Assembly (NCBI GenBank): GCA_965153355.1
Contig: OZ231127.1
Span: 92,566,001-92,630,000 of the forward strand
Length of the DNA: 64,000 nt
Source: Flaccisagitta enflata
Taxonomy: Eukaryota; Chaetognatha; Sagittoidea; Aphragmophora
Reading direction: 5' to 3'
Positions 29,694 to 43,692 of this stretch are shown in pieces. Within the stretch, counting starts at the first letter, position 1, and each line of letters starts with the position of its first letter. Both the position numbers and the translations under genes were made by a program. Under the pieces are notes generated by a model, which saw only the letters and a program-made list of their open reading frames with translations, was not told where the DNA came from and did no database searches.

Positions 29694-30230
29694 GCGCTTT
29701 TTGGGCAGCGGCCCCAAAGGGCCGATGTCCTGTAGGACACAGGGGGGAATTTCAAGACCTTGGCCATTGGAGCCTCAAGTCTGCCAACTCAGGCCTGATT
29801 TTGACCCTCTGAGCCCTCAAATTAGCCCTTTCAGACCTCAATTTAGCCTTGAAGATCTCATATCTGCCCTCCAGACCTCATATCTGCCCTCAAGACCTCA
29901 AATCAGCCCTCAAGACCTCAAATCAGCCCTCCAGGCCTCAAATTTCACCCTTAGACCCCAAGCTTCGAATTTGGCCTTGAATTTGACCCTTAGACCCCAA
30001 GACTCCCCCTAAAACCTCGAATCTACTCTTTTGGACTAGATTCTGCTATCCCAATTTCAAATCTGCCTCAGGACGTCTCGAAATTCACCCCTGTGTCCTA
30101 CAGGACATCGGCCCTTTGGGGCCGCTGCCCTGCTCTCACTCCACTACTTCACTTGATCTTTCCAAGCAGGGCATCGGGTACCGCTGACCATGTGCGATCC
30201 TTGGATGACTAGTTAGAAAAAATACTGTAT
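29694..30230 (-). repeat. F2 family repeat, near-complete inverted copy
   Basis: Starts TTTTTGGGCAGCGGCCCC and carries an array of CAGACCTCAAATCAGCCCT-type units. It ends GGTACCGCTGACCATGTGCG then CTTGGATGACTAGTT. This is the 22915-23578 copy in opposite orientation. Confidence 0.85.
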
Positions 30231-30464
30231 GTGAAGAGGAGATATATGTCTAGAAGCATAGGTCATCGACCCCTTTGAAGCTGCTGCCCAAAAGGAAAAG
30301 CCAGACATGTTATGAAAAGAAGATCAATGTCACCTCAGAAATCGATACCCGGATTTAGAGATGAAATCAAAAGAGAAAAGCCGCCATATCAGAAGACTTG
30401 TGATTGAGAATTGAAAGGAGGAAGTGACGCTTATCACACGACTACATGCAACAAGGCTTTGCAA

Positions 30465-30469
<5 letters not shown>

Positions 30470-30536
<67 letters not shown>
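30470..30536 (+). repeat. (GA)n microsatellite
   Basis: GA tract that abuts the left end of the large foldback element. Confidence 0.95.
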
Positions 30537-30542
<6 letters not shown>

Positions 30543-31652
30543 GTACGTTTTTTCAAGCACTGTCATACTTGGATATCACAACTGGTCAGCCTTTTTTCTT
30601 TTGATACATGATGTACTGAGCCTAAAATACAAATTTCATCATCTTAGCTTGTTATAACCCTTCGCCTAAATCCTTTTATCTATCACTACTCCAAGGTGGT
30701 TGTGGTGAAAGTGTTGAAATTTAGCCACTTTGGGCTCAAAATCGGGCCACTTTGGTTTTGAAGTTTGACCCCAAATCCATGAGATTATGAAACTAGAGCT
30801 CAAGAGCTAACCAGTGGTGCAATCCGCATGTTGCTATTGTTTTTTGTTCAGATTTGAGAGCTTTTCAAAGATGGAAGGGTATGAGGGTTTTTTTACCAGA
30901 TGAATTTGGTGGTCGATTTTGACATTTTTTACAATTTTTGATATATCTCCGCTTTGGATAGACAAATTTAGATGAAATTGGTGACCAAATTGAAGAGTTT
31001 TTGATGCTCTAATTGAATCTGGTAAAATTTTTGATCAATATGACCCTCAAAATTTTTGGGAGACTCTAGAAGCAGGTGCTAAAAAGTGAATTTTTTTTGC
31101 CATTTTGGCTACTCCGGTCAAAAAATTCGGGCACTTCCGAGATAGAAAAAGACAAAAAATCCATGAGCAAATTAAACTACAGCGCAAGATGTAATCAATG
31201 GTGCAATCGCCATGTCGATATGTTAAAGCATATAGATTTGGCAGAGCTTAAAAGATCAGTGGGTATGACAAAATATCATTTTTTGGTAATTTTGGTCATT
31301 TTGGGCTCGAACTTGGGCCACTTCACTTTATAAATTTGACCCAAAATCCATGAGATTATAAAACTAGAGCTCATGAGCTAACCATTGGTGCAATCCGCAA
31401 GTTGCTATTGTTTTTTGTTAAGATTTGAGAGCATTTCAAAGATGGAAGGGTGTGAGTGTTTTTTTACCACATGAATTTGGTGGTCAATTTTGACGTTTTT
31501 TACAATTTTTGATATATCTCAGCTTTGGATGGACAAATTTAGATGAAATTGGTGACCAAATTGAAGAGTTTTTGATGCTCTAGCTGAATCTGTCAAAATT
31601 TTTGATCAATATGACCCTCAAAAATTTTGGGAGACTCTAGAAGCAGGTGCTA

Positions 31653-32226
31653 ACAGGTCGCCCAAGGGCAAGATGTGGTCGGCGATACCCATTGCCCTGC
31701 TTTGCATGATTGTGAAATGGAGTGAGAGGAAGCAGGGCAGCGGCCCCGAAAGGAACGAAGTCCTGTAGAATACAGGGGGACTTTTGTTTGTCCATCTGTC
31801 CGTCCGTACGTCCATCCATCCGTCCGCCCCCCAGGCCCTCTCAGGTCTGAAATCTGCCCTCTCAGGCCTGAAATCAGCCCTCTCAAACCTTGAAACCTGT
31901 CCTCTGAGCAGGCAGATGTCAGACCTTAGAGGGCAGATTCAAGGCCTGAGAGGGCAGATTCAAGGCATGAGAGGACAGATTTCAGGGCCTTAGAGGGCAG
32001 ATTTCAGGCCTGAGAGGGCAGATTTCAGGCCTGAGAGGGCAGATTCAAGGCCTGAGAGGACCAATTTCAGGGCCTGGGAGGGCAGATCTCAGGCCTAAGA
32101 GGGCAGATTTCAGACCTGAAAGGGCCTGGGGGACAAACGGAAGGACAAACGGACGAACGAATGGACAGACAAACAGAGGTCCCCCTGTGTTATACAGGAC
32201 TTCGTCCCCTTTGGGGCCGCTGCCCG
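31653..32226 (+). repeat. F2 family repeat inserted in foldback arm
   Basis: Begins ACAGGTCGCCCAAGGGC, contains GGGCAGCGGCCCCGAAAGG and an array of GCCTGAGAGGGCAGATTTCA units, and ends GGGGCCGCTGCCCG. The host sequence GCAGGTGCTA|AAAAGTGAA, seen intact at 31072-31090, shows the insertion made no duplication longer than one A. Confidence 0.85.
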
Positions 32227-32860
32227 AAAAGTGAATTTTTTTCGCCATTTTGGCTACTTTGGTCAAAATATTCGGGCACTTCCGAGATAGAAAAAGACAA
32301 AAAATCCATGAGCAAATTAAATTACAGTGCAAGATCTAACCAATGGTGCAATCGCCATATCAATATGTTAAAGTATATAGATTTGGCAGAGCTTCAAAGA
32401 TCAGTGGGTATGATAAATCAACATTTTTTGGTATTTAGGTCATTTTGGGCTCAGAATCAGGCCACTTGGCTTTAGATACTTTACCCAAATTCTATGAGAT
32501 TGTAAGACAAGAGCTCAAGAGCTAACCAATGGTACAATCCCCATGCTGCTATCATTTTTTGTTAAAATTTAAAAGCATTTCAAAGATGGAAGGGTATGAT
32601 GGTTTTTTTACTGGATAAATTTGGTAGTCAATTTTGACATTTTTTACAATTTCCGCTTTGGATGGACCAATATGAATGAAATTGGTGACACAATTGAAGA
32701 TTTTTTATTATCTTTTTGATTCTGGTAAATTTTTTTATCAATATGACCCTCAAAATTTTGGGGGACTCATGAAGCAGGTGAAAATAAGTCAACTTTGGTA
32801 ACAAATTTTGGGCGTCCAACCCCCATCCACGCTCCTTTTTTTTTTTGCCTCTTTTTTTTT

Positions 32861-33110
32861 AGTTGCGGACACGCAACTCTATAAGAGGCTTTGTCCATCC
32901 GTCCGTCCGTCCATCCGTCCGTCCGTCCGTCCATCCGTCCATCCGTCTGTCGGTCCGTCTGTCCGTCCGTTGGTCCATAACCCACGAGTCAAAAAATTGA
33001 ATAACCAGCGTTTTAGATGTTTTTTTCAGTAAGTGAGTTGGTGGTGGGGAGGGCATGGGGTGTGGATGGAGGTTGGATGCCCCTGCCCACCCGTCCGCAA
33101 CGATATTGTG
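32861..33110 (+). repeat. F1 family repeat with CCGT/CCAT core
   Basis: AGTTGCGGACACGCAACT palindrome, CTATAAGAGGCTTTGTCC, a core of about 80 bp of CCGTCCAT units, and then GCCCCTGCCCACCCGTCCGC. Another short GGACC/GATGG stretch follows at 33148-33205. Confidence 0.75.
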
Positions 33111-34234
33111 ACCCCGCATCACTTGTTTACTTGTGCTATCAGACTGATGGATGGACCTACAGAAGGACCAATGGTTGAACCAGTGGTTGGCCCGACGGAT
33201 GGACGTACAAAGTCCCAGAAATAGTGAAAAATGTCAAAATTGACTACCAAATTTATCCGGTAAAAAAACCATCACACCCTTCATTCTTTAAAATACTTTT
33301 AAATTTTAACAAAAAATGATAGCAGCAAGTGGATTGTACCATTGGTTAGCTCAAGAGCTATAGTCTTATAATCTCATAGAATTTGGGTCAAGTTTCTAGA
33401 GCCAAGTGGCCCGATTTTGAGCCCAAGATGACCAAAATACCAAAAAATGTTAATTCATCATACCTACTGACCTTTGAAGCTCTGCCAAATCTGTATGCTT
33501 TAACATATTGACATGCTGATTGTACCACTGGTAAGATCTTGAGCTGTAGTTTCGTTTGCTTATAGATTTTTTGTCTTTTTCTATCTTGATAGTGCCAAAA
33601 TTTTTTGACCAAAGTAGCCAAAATGGCGAAAAAAATCACTTTTTAGCACCTGCTTCTGGAGTCTCCCAAAAATTTTGAGGGTCATATCAATCAAAAATTT
33701 TGCCAGATTCAGTTAGAACATCAAAAACTCTTCAATTTGGTCACCAATTTCATCAAAATTTGTCCATCCAAAGCGGATAGATATAAAAAAATTGTAAAAA
33801 ACGTCAAAATTGACCACGAAATTCATGTGGTAGAAAAAAACCCTCATACCCTACCATCTTTGAAATGCTCTCATATCTTAACAAAAAACGATAGCAACTT
33901 GCAGATTGCACCATTGATAAGCTCTTGAGCTCTAGTTTTATAATCTCATGAGTTTTGGGTCAAATTTTCAAAGCAAAGTGGCCCGATTTTGAGCTCAAAA
34001 TGACCAAACTTTCCAAAAAATGACATTTCATCATACCCACTGATCTATGAAGCTCTGCCAAATCTATATGCTTTTACATATTGACATGGCGATTGTACCA
34101 TTGCACTAAGGGCCACGGACTGCACTAGATGGCTCCTTGGTTATTTGTGTGAAAATTTTCATCTCTGCTATATGGCTCAAACTAAGTAGAATGGTCATGG
34201 TAGCATTTGAGCATATATTACCGGTCCATATGAC

Positions 34235-34961
34235 CAGGCCTTTTTTTAGAAATTTTTTTGGCAGAGCCAACCGGGCTCTTTCCTCACAATTTTACTGAGC
34301 CCGACGACAAAACAGCGAGCCCAGCAAAAAAACAATGCCGTATGGAAGGCTACATTAATTGTGCGTGGGCGGGCAGGGGTAGTGAGGAAATTTGCTAGAA
34401 AACATTTGGGTAGGAGAAGTGCCAAAAAACAGTTTCACCGACCAATAGATGGACCAATGAATGAATGGATTGACCAACAGACGGACAGACCAACAGATGG
34501 ACAGACCGCCCAACATAGTGGATGATAGAGTCGCGTGCAAACGACTTGAAAAACTGAACATTTTGCTCTATTTTTAAAAAATAAGTGAGCCTCATGACGT
34601 TGTCATCTTTCAATGATAAATTTACATCTCTCTCCAAATAGAAATAAATCGGTCTTAAGGGAAGCAAAAATTGTCACATTCCAACTTTTTATACCATCAA
34701 TATTTGACGCATTTACATGAAAAATGAGATGCTTTACTTGTTGATCAATTTACATTTGACGAGGTGACTGTGGTAGAAGTTCATTTTAGTCACTCTTGTA
34801 ACTTTTGAATTGGGTTTCACGAGAATCTTCCAATCCTTTTGAGTTCAAATCATGTTTTCAATTCTGAGAGAGCCAGCCGGGCTCAGAGCCAGCGAAAACA
34901 GAGAGCCCGACAACAAAATAGAGAGCCACGGGCTCGCGGGCTCGCTCTAAAAAAAGGCCTG
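34235..34961. mobile_element. hAT-like MITE, 727 bp
   Basis: TIRs CAGGCCTTTTTTTAGA and TCTAAAAAAAGGCCTG with a perfect 8-bp duplication, CATATGAC (34227-34234 and 34962-34969). Subterminal GGGCTC-rich palindromes resemble the 40984-41835 element. An F1-like copy is nested inside. Confidence 0.9.
34362..34548 (-). repeat. F1-like repeat nested in hAT-like MITE
   Basis: GTGCGTGGGCGGGCAGGGGTA, then GACCAATAGATGGACCAATG-like core units, ending GATAGAGTCGCGTGCAAACG. Fourth level of nesting here. Confidence 0.7.
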
Positions 34962-36898
34962 CATATGACAGGGTTTATGGCAATTTAGAGTGAAAAAAGG
35001 CGACCTAAATGGACATTACTATGAAAAATGCTAAATTTCAAGAAAAATCAATGAATTTTTTGGATTATCTGTTAAGATTAAAAAAAGCTCATGATATCTT
35101 CAATATTGGATTACATTCCTTCATTAATGTTTAAATGTCTGGAAAAATTTAAAAAATCTTCATTTTTACATTATTAGCACTTTTAAATTAGTCTAATATT
35201 ACTACATATTTGACCTAATTTGCATAATTTTATTACCCTATAAATATAAAAAATCGCACAAGGATGCACAATGAGCGACCTATGCCAAAATGTAGTTCAA
35301 GGGGTCCTGAATCCAGAATAATATGGCTCAAGCGGGCCTTCAACGTCCAAATTGCGATTTTCTTGGCCTAAAATGGACAAGTAATTATATGGATGAAAGT
35401 AAAAATCTAAATTTGATTGGAGGAAAAATGAGCAAAATGAGCTAAATGAGCAAAGAAATGATTTTTTTTTAGCATCTTATTAGGGATTCTTATTGAACAA
35501 AGACAAAAATTTAATTGATTTAGTCAAAACATTAGACAATTTAAATACCAAATGTAAGTGAGTTCAACAGTATTTTTCACTTTATTTTCTCAAATTTCTC
35601 TTTTTTTGTACCCTAAACTCATAAAGCTCTTAAACCAATAGAATTGAGTCAATATTAGATATGAATAGTTTCATAACATCTGAAAATATGCAGAAAAATG
35701 TTTTTCACTGTGAATACTTCATAAGGAATAATGTAATGGAAAAGATGTAATGTTAATCCCCAATGAGCCACCTAGCGCACAATGCAGCCCACAGTGCATT
35801 GGTTAAATCTTGAACTGTTGTTTAATTTGCTCATGGATTTTTTGTCTTTTTCTATCTCGGAAGTGCCCGAATTTTTTGACCGAAGTAGCCAAAATGGCGA
35901 AAAAATTCACTTTTTAGCACCTGCTTCTAGAGTCTCCCATAGATTTTGAGGGTCATATCGATCAAAAATTTTAACAGATTCAGTTAGAGCATCAAAAAAT
36001 CTTCAATTTGGTCACCAATTTCATCTAAATTTGTCAATTCAAAGCGGAGATATATCAATAACTGTAAAAATGTCAAAATAGGCCACCGAATTCACTGATA
36101 AAATAACCTTCACACCCTTCCATCTTTGAAGAGCTCTTAAATCTTAACAAAAAATGATAGCAATATGCGGATTGCACCACTGGCTAGCTCTTGAGCTCTA
36201 GTTTCATAATCTCATGGATTTCAGGTCAAATTTCAAACGCGAAGTGGCCCCATGTTGAGCCCAAAGTGACAAAATTTCAACATTTTCACCTAAACCACCT
36301 TGGAGAAGTGATGAATAAAGGGATTTCTACAAAGGGTTTTATCAAGCTAAGATGATGAAAATTGTATTTTAGGCTCAGTACATCATGTATCAAAATAAAA
36401 AAGGCTGACAAGTAGTGATATCCAAGTATTACAGTGCTTAAAGAAACGTAATAGAGAGTCAAGAAAGCCGGAGAGGAATGACAAGGAGGGAATATGAAGA
36501 ACACAAAGGAACGTGGGGTGGGGGGGTCTTAAAAAAAGAATGAAATATCATAAAACAATACATATAAAAAGGAAAAAAAAGAAAAGAAATCTTGGAAATG
36601 CAAAGAAACTTTCAAGAGAGAATTGGGAATGTTGATCACGCGCACAATTTTGCTCTATTTCCATATAAAACAGCTTATCCAAAAAATCCTCCGATCTTAT
36701 GTTATGCCTCGTAAAAGACCATATTTTTTCCCGCTCTAAAAGACCCGCCAATAACGAGACCCGCGATTTTTCTTTACTTAAATTTCCTTTCTTGGTTGTA
36801 ACAGAATTCCGATAACAGGGTAATCAAATACGAAGGACAAAATTCATTTTTGTCACTTTTTAGCTATATGCAACATTCTTTTAGTGTAAAATAATGAT

Positions 36899-37282
36899 TT
36901 AGTCGCGGACACGCGACTCAATACGCTATAGAGATGCTTGTCCTCAACTGGAGACTGTCGAGTTGCGCCGTTTTTGTTATTTTTGGAAAATGGATTGGCC
37001 TATTCATATTTTGACAGCAACAAAACTCCTCTTTTTTAGTTGCGGACACGCAACTCTATAAGAGGCTTTGTCCGTCCGTCCGTCCGTCTGTCCGTCCGTC
37101 CGTCCGTCCGTCCGTCCGTCCGTCCGTCCGTCCGTCCGTCTTTTTTTATCAATTTCATTTCTTTAAGTCATTTAAAGTCACTTAAGAATTCACTGAGTCA
37201 TTCATAGTCATTTTAAGTCATTCTAAGTCAATCTGTGAGTCTCGCACGCGACTTATAGGTAGGTGTTGGCCTTGTTTCTTTT
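36899..37282 (+). repeat. F1 family fragments, one with a pure CCGT core
   Basis: AGTCGCGGACACGCGACTCA at 36901, and a fuller copy from 37038 (AGTTGCGGACACGCAACT, CTATAAGAGGCTTTG). Its core is 37074-37140 of nearly pure CCGT tetranucleotides. It ends near CTCGCACGCGACTTATAGG. Confidence 0.8.
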
Positions 37283-37557
37283 CTCGGTGATTGTTCCATC
37301 ACTCAACGGCTAAGCAAAACATGAACCCTTCTATGGTTTTTTTTCAGCAGTTAAACGACTGTTGCTACAGAAAACCGTTTCTTTTTTTTGTTTTTACTCT
37401 TTTCTGATTCTATCCCTGCGTTTATATGCTTTCTTTTCTTCAGTGCTATTTTGCATCTGTCAATGTTTTATCGTTGCTTTCATTACCTACAGCTTCTACG
37501 ACGGTTTTCATCAATGCGCTAGCCCTTTCGGTTTTCATTACAATTTCTATGACAGAA

Positions 37558-37728
37558 AAAACAAGGCCGTTTACAGGGACCCCCAGTCACAGACACGTGG
37601 GCAGGGGCAGTGTAGCGAAAAACTGCTCACATTTGGAAAAAGTTACAGATGGACTGATGGAAAAACCAACCGACGGACCGACTAATCGACACAGGAAGAT
37701 GGAGAGTCGCGTGTCCGTGACTAAAAAT
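37558..37728 (-). repeat. F1 family repeat copy
   Basis: AACAAGGCCGTTTACAGGG, CACGTGGGCAGGGGCAGTG, a short CCGACGGACCGAC core, and GAGTCGCGTGTCCGTGACT. Confidence 0.75.
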
Positions 37729-37799
37729 ACACTGCCATTTATATTGTTTCATGAGACTCACTGTCACTCACTTTTTGTCCCTCTCCTATAAGAGTATGA

Positions 37800-38146
37800 G
37801 ACACATTCAAGTTTGAATGGGGGGTTGTGACAACCTCCATTACCTATGCGTTTTGTTACAACTTCCATTCTTTGTTGACAACCTAAATTGTCACACCAAT
37901 TTCCAACATAATTACCAAGAGAAGAAGAAGAGATAAGAGTAAAACAGAGTAAGGAGAAGGATAGGAAGTAGAATGAAGAAAGGAAAGAAGAGAAGGAGAA
38001 AGATAAGCAAGCAAAAAAGAATGAGTGAGTTAAGAGAGGAAAAGGAGAGAAGGCCTCTGAAAGAAAGTTGTTTTCTTAGAAGAAATGAAACTTGATCGCA
38101 GCGTCTTAAATAAAAAAAGCCTCAAGACTGAGGGCTTCCTTTTTGG
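37800..38146. other. no gene seen
   Basis: AG-rich low-complexity sequence (37910-38060). Nothing coding. Confidence 0.5.
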
Positions 38147-38219
38147 GCAGCGGCCGGAAGGGGGCCGCTGCCCTGCTTCAAGCATAACCTACGTAGGAAG
38201 GGCACGGGTACCGCTGACC
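38147..38219 (+). repeat. F2 family terminal fragment
   Basis: TTTTTGGGCAGCGGCCGGAA, GGGGGCCGCTGCCCTGCTTC and GGTACCGCTGACCAT. These are the two F2 ends joined without the internal array. Confidence 0.75.
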
Positions 38220-38228
38220 ATCTAACGC

Positions 38229-38743
38229 TTGGGTGCTTCACATAGCAAAAGTTGGTTATTTCTTTTTGCCCTCTTTACCTAATTTGGAGTAGCCAATTTT
38301 AGGACCCTTACCATTTTTCTTTTTTCAAAAATCATTCATCCTCCTTTTTTTAGCAAATTGTTTTTGAAGACCTAATTTGTATAATGCAGTGGGATAAAAC
38401 AATATGTAGACATTGTTTGAATTGATCTTTACAAATTTCTATTCTTCATAAAATTGTAATTCTACCTTTTCATAAGCTCTATCATAGCTTATATTCTGAT
38501 ATTTCAGTTTTTCTTTACAAATATCATGATTTTCTTAAACAAATAATTGTCTTTTTTGTAACAAAATTACACAGGATTTTGCTGAATTCTAGGAAATCTG
38601 TAAGAACTTTAAGGCCAAAACAAAAACGGAAGATGAAGGAATTTTGAAAAAAGGAAAATGGTCATTTTTATGATTTTTGCTCCTCAACATTACCTAAGTA
38701 GGGTGAAGGGATACTCCCAACTTTTGCTATGTGAAGCACCCAA
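38229..38743. mobile_element. Mutator-like MITE, 515 bp, perfect 9-bp duplication
   Basis: TIRs TTGGGTGCTTCACATAGC and GCTATGTGAAGCACCCAA, flanked by ATCTAACGC at 38220-38228 and 38744-38752. Same family as 24356-24874. No ORF. Confidence 0.9.
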
Positions 38744-38989
38744 ATCTAACGCTTTTGCGACGATTTTTAATTTTAGAATTGCGCATGAACTAAAGGATTT
38801 CTTAGCTTATAACTGTAACCGTAATATTATTTCCATAATGCAGTAAAAAACCGTTCTAACGAATACGCCTGTAACATAAAATTTGCCTTAAAAAATGCAT
38901 GCAATTTTTCAGTCCATTCGACTTATTTCTAATTTCATATTGGCCACATGAATCACTCTAAAACAAATTCTCAACTCCCTTGAACTTAA

Positions 38990-39420
38990 AATTCGTTGGA
39001 TGACTTTTTTTCTGTACCACGCGAAAAAAAAAGACGCACCCTTATATTTATCAATAAACAGATCAAAAAAATGATTTTTACTATTTTCAATTAATTCATT
39101 TTTATAGATTTTCAAAAAATCTTTCATTCTAGACCAACCCCAAGTCTGTATCTCAAACGGTTAGGAAACAAGAGCTCTGCAGAGAGAAGCACTATTTTGC
39201 TATAATGCACTTTTTACATAGAGATTGCGAAACTGAGATAGGCAACATTTTTACTCAAACTTATGCCATTTCTAAACGAAAAAACGTAGAAATACCAGAT
39301 TGGCGCCAAATAAAAGTACTTTCAAAGGGCATTAAAATGGTTAAAAATTTCAATTAGTTTCTCTAAATTTATATGGTTAAATGAACCATTTAAAAAGTGC
39401 GTTTTTTTATTGTTTTTTTT
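38990..39420 (+). repeat. copy of the GTGCGGCTTTTT repeat family
   Basis: Shares AAAAAAGACGCACCC, AGTCTGTATCTCAAACGG, CATTTCTAAACG and AAAAGTGCGTTTTTTTA with 42023-42420 and 13490-13770. Confidence 0.65.
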
Positions 39421-39529
39421 ATTCGCGATGTATTTCTACAGCAATGTACGCCACTTTGTCACCCGCTCTCTCCCCGTGAGAGCATCGCAATTGGTGGCTT
39501 TAGCTTCCGGCTTACTAAATTCGTTCGTT

Positions 39530-39796
39530 CGTTTGGAGGACGCACTAAAAGACGGACAGATTTAGTCACTTGTCCACATTCTAATGGATATCAGAAAATG
39601 TGGACAACATTTGCCCTGATATCCAACATGGCCAACACCTTACAAGTCGCGTGCGGTCGTTAAGACTTAATGACTAAAAGTAAGAGGAAAAGATGCCCAA
39701 ACACGCCGGAAAAGCAAACGGTGACCAACCGACAGACCAACCGACCGACCTACCCACATAGCGGTTCTTACAGTGGCGTAGCACGCGACTAAAAAT
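39530..39796 (-). repeat. two F1-like fragments
   Basis: The first runs about 39530-39680 (GGACGCACTAAAAGACGGAC ... ACAAGTCGCGTGCGG). The second, 39718-39796, has GACCAACCGACCGACC and ends GTAGCACGCGACTAAAAA. Confidence 0.6.
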
Positions 39797-39978
39797 GTGA
39801 GTGATCAAAGCGTGTGTGATTTTCGAGTGCCGCCCATTAGGTCTTGTCAAGTAGAAGGGAATGAGGAAAAGATATTGGGAAAGGCCTTTGTACAAACAAG
39901 AAGAAAACAAACTGACGAATATTTTGCCAAACGACCTTCCCTACAATCCATTTGCCGGGGGCAAATAATATTAAAAGC

Positions 39979-40250
<272 letters not shown>

Positions 40251-40647
40251 TGTTTTAGCTGTTGCCAGATAAGATGAGATGAGCTGTGTTGCATCAGCGA
40301 TTCTGCGCCTCCCTTGTTTGTCCATAAAACATGAGGAGAAAAGAGACAGTGCGATTTAGTACCAACACTGGCTTTAAATATCTGGCATTAAAATCTATGG
40401 AGAAATAAATAACGGAAATATACCGTCATCAATTCTAATGTGAGCATCGTAAACAGAATCATCTTGCTCATCCATCGCCGGAGTTTGGTTACGGTTTATC
40501 TTTAGATGCCTACGCATGTCTGATCTGGTCTGTCTGTCTGTCTGTCTGTCTGTGGCATTCTGGATTTTTCTGTCTGTTTTTACTTCCTGTCTTTAAAACC
40601 TCGGGTTTCAGTCAGTCTGTCAGTCTTCACGTCTGTCATCATTTCCT

Positions 40648-40768
<121 letters not shown>

Positions 40769-40983
40769 ACGACCTTAATAATTCAAACCCCCAACAGAGT
40801 TTATCCGTCTTCCTCAATTTAAGATTACACTTGACTAACCACAAAAGCAATGAATCAAACATTACTCCCCCTGCTCGTCCATCTAACCCCCCCCCCCCGT
40901 CCCCTTCACCTCATCACAGTTAACTATCGCACTCCTCCCTTATTGTTGTAATCAATTTTATCTCTTCCTCCTGCCTCAACCAC

Positions 40984-41589
40984 CAGCCCTGATCTTAGTG
41001 ATTTTTCTGAGCGGGCCAGTCGGGCACGCTTCCATCAAATTTAGCGGGCCCGACTGAAAAACAGCGGGCCCGACAAATTTTCTGTCAAAAGAAAGAGAGA
41101 AAGAGAAAAAGATAGGAAAAAACAAAAAGAGAAAAAAAAGATAGAAAAACAGAGAGGAAAGAAGGAAAGGAAGTAAGAAAAGAAAGACAGAAAGAAAGAA
41201 AGAAAAAGAAAGGAAAACAGAAAGGAAGGAAGGAAAGAAAGAAAGAAAGAAAAAAAAAAAGTTGCTCAAAGGGTAAATGTGTTCTGCAAAACCCGACCTG
41301 AGGGGCCTGATTTGAAGCCCAAGAGGTCTGATAGGGAGGGGGATAAACATACAAACGGAGTGACAAATAAGTATGGAAGTCCTCCTGTGTTCAAAAGGAG
41401 TCCGTCCCTTATAGGGTTGCTAACAAAAAAAATTGATGTTTCTAGTAAAGAAAGAAAAAAAAAAAGAAAAGAGAAATAGGAGGAAAGAATGAAAGAAACA
41501 TACAAATAAACAAAGAAACAAAAAAAAAAGATAGAAAAAAAAAGAAAGAGAAAGAAAGAGAGAAAGAAAGAAAGAAAGAAAGAAAGAAA

Positions 41590-41655
<66 letters not shown>

Positions 41656-41835
41656 AAAAAAGAGAGAAAAATATAATTGAAACAAAAAAAAAATCAAAAT
41701 ACCACTTCAGCATTAATAAAAAATGATGAGCAAAATATGAGGGGGCCCCTCGGGCCCGCAGTTTGGAAAAACTTGCGGGCCCGACCGGAAAAATGCGGGC
41801 CTGGGGCCCGCGGGCCCGCTCTAAAATCAGGGCTG
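40984..41835. mobile_element. hAT-like MITE, 852 bp
   Basis: TIRs CAGCCCTGATCTTAG and CTAAAATCAGGGCTG with a perfect 8-bp duplication, TCAACCAC (40976-40983 and 41836-41843). Subterminal GCGGGCCCG palindromes. The interior holds GAAA-rich tracts (41092-41258, 41560-41656) and an F2-like fragment at 41270-41410. Confidence 0.9.
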
Positions 41836-42022
41836 TCAACCACACAGAACAATCAAACAAGCATCCCCCCTGCCTCCTTGTAGTTTTCTATCTAACTCCC
41901 CCCCCCCTCGACTTTCGGCAGTTATCTATCCGACCCCTTTTCCCCCATGCCCCCATCCGCAACCACTAATCCGAGAATCAAAAAAGCCTCCCCCCCTCGC
42001 TCTGCAGTAGTCCTTTACTACC

Positions 42023-42420
42023 CGACTCAAAAAAAAAGCCGCACCCTATTTTAAGTTTATGTGTAAGAAAAAAAAATTATTTGAAAATTTTTCTGCTAAA
42101 GTGATTTGAAAGATTTTTTGAATTTTCATTCTAGACAAATCCCAGATCTGTATCTCAAACGGTTTAGGAGCTAGAGCTCTACAGAGAAATGCACTATTTT
42201 GCTAAAATGCATTTTTTTCATAGGGATTGCGAAACTGAAATTGGCAACGTTTTTACTTAAACTAATGCCATTTCTAAACGAAAAAAGATATCAATACCAG
42301 ATTGGCGCCAAATGAAAGATCTTTTCAAGAGCTTTCTAATGGTCTAAAATTTTGATTATTTTTTTTTTAAATTTAGTATGACAATTTGTCATTTAGAAGT
42401 GCGGCTTTTTTATTGAGTCG
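42023..42420. mobile_element. foldback MITE, 398 bp
   Basis: Ends CGACTCAAAAAAAAAGCCGC and GCGGCTTTTTTATTGAGTCG are inverted. The interior shares the CTCAAACGGTTTAGGAGCTA phrase with other family members. No clear duplication. Confidence 0.75.

Positions 42421-43692
<1,272 letters not shown>

Larger units (their letters stand above)
34104..35796. mobile_element. TIR element, 1.7 kb, nested in foldback
   Basis: Left end CACTAAGGGCCACGGACTGC; the right-end complement is CACTGTGGGCTGCATTGTGC. It is flanked by CATTG on both sides (34099-34103 and 35797-35801), and the empty site GTACCATTGGTTA is seen at 33337. No transposase found. The superfamily is undecided. Confidence 0.7.
30544..36450. mobile_element. 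giant foldback element, 5.9 kb, 8-bp duplication
   Basis: Termini TACGTTTTTTCAAGCACTG and CAGTGCTTAAAGAAACGTA are inverted and flanked by ATAGAGAG at 30536-30543 and 36451-36458. Similarity continues through both arms, for example ATGATGTACTGAGCC at 30610 and inverted at 36380. Each arm contains diverged tandem units (GAAGCAGGTGCTAAAAAGTG, TGGTGCAATC). Insertions: F2 (31653-32226), F1 (32861-33110), and a TIR element (34104-35796) that itself carries a hAT-like MITE and an F1-like copy. The 8-bp duplication and short TIRs suggest hAT-type mobilisation. No transposase is present. The GA tract beside the left end slightly weakens the duplication call. Confidence 0.8.

Noticed and set aside
34104-35796. 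CACTA (En/Spm) transposon
   Set aside because: The left end reads CACTA but the right end reads CACTG, and the flanking duplication is 5 bp rather than 3 bp.
37362-37791. 107- and 121-codon overlapping + strand frames
   Set aside because: They run across an F1 repeat, have no domain, and their T-rich start is typical of non-coding sequence.
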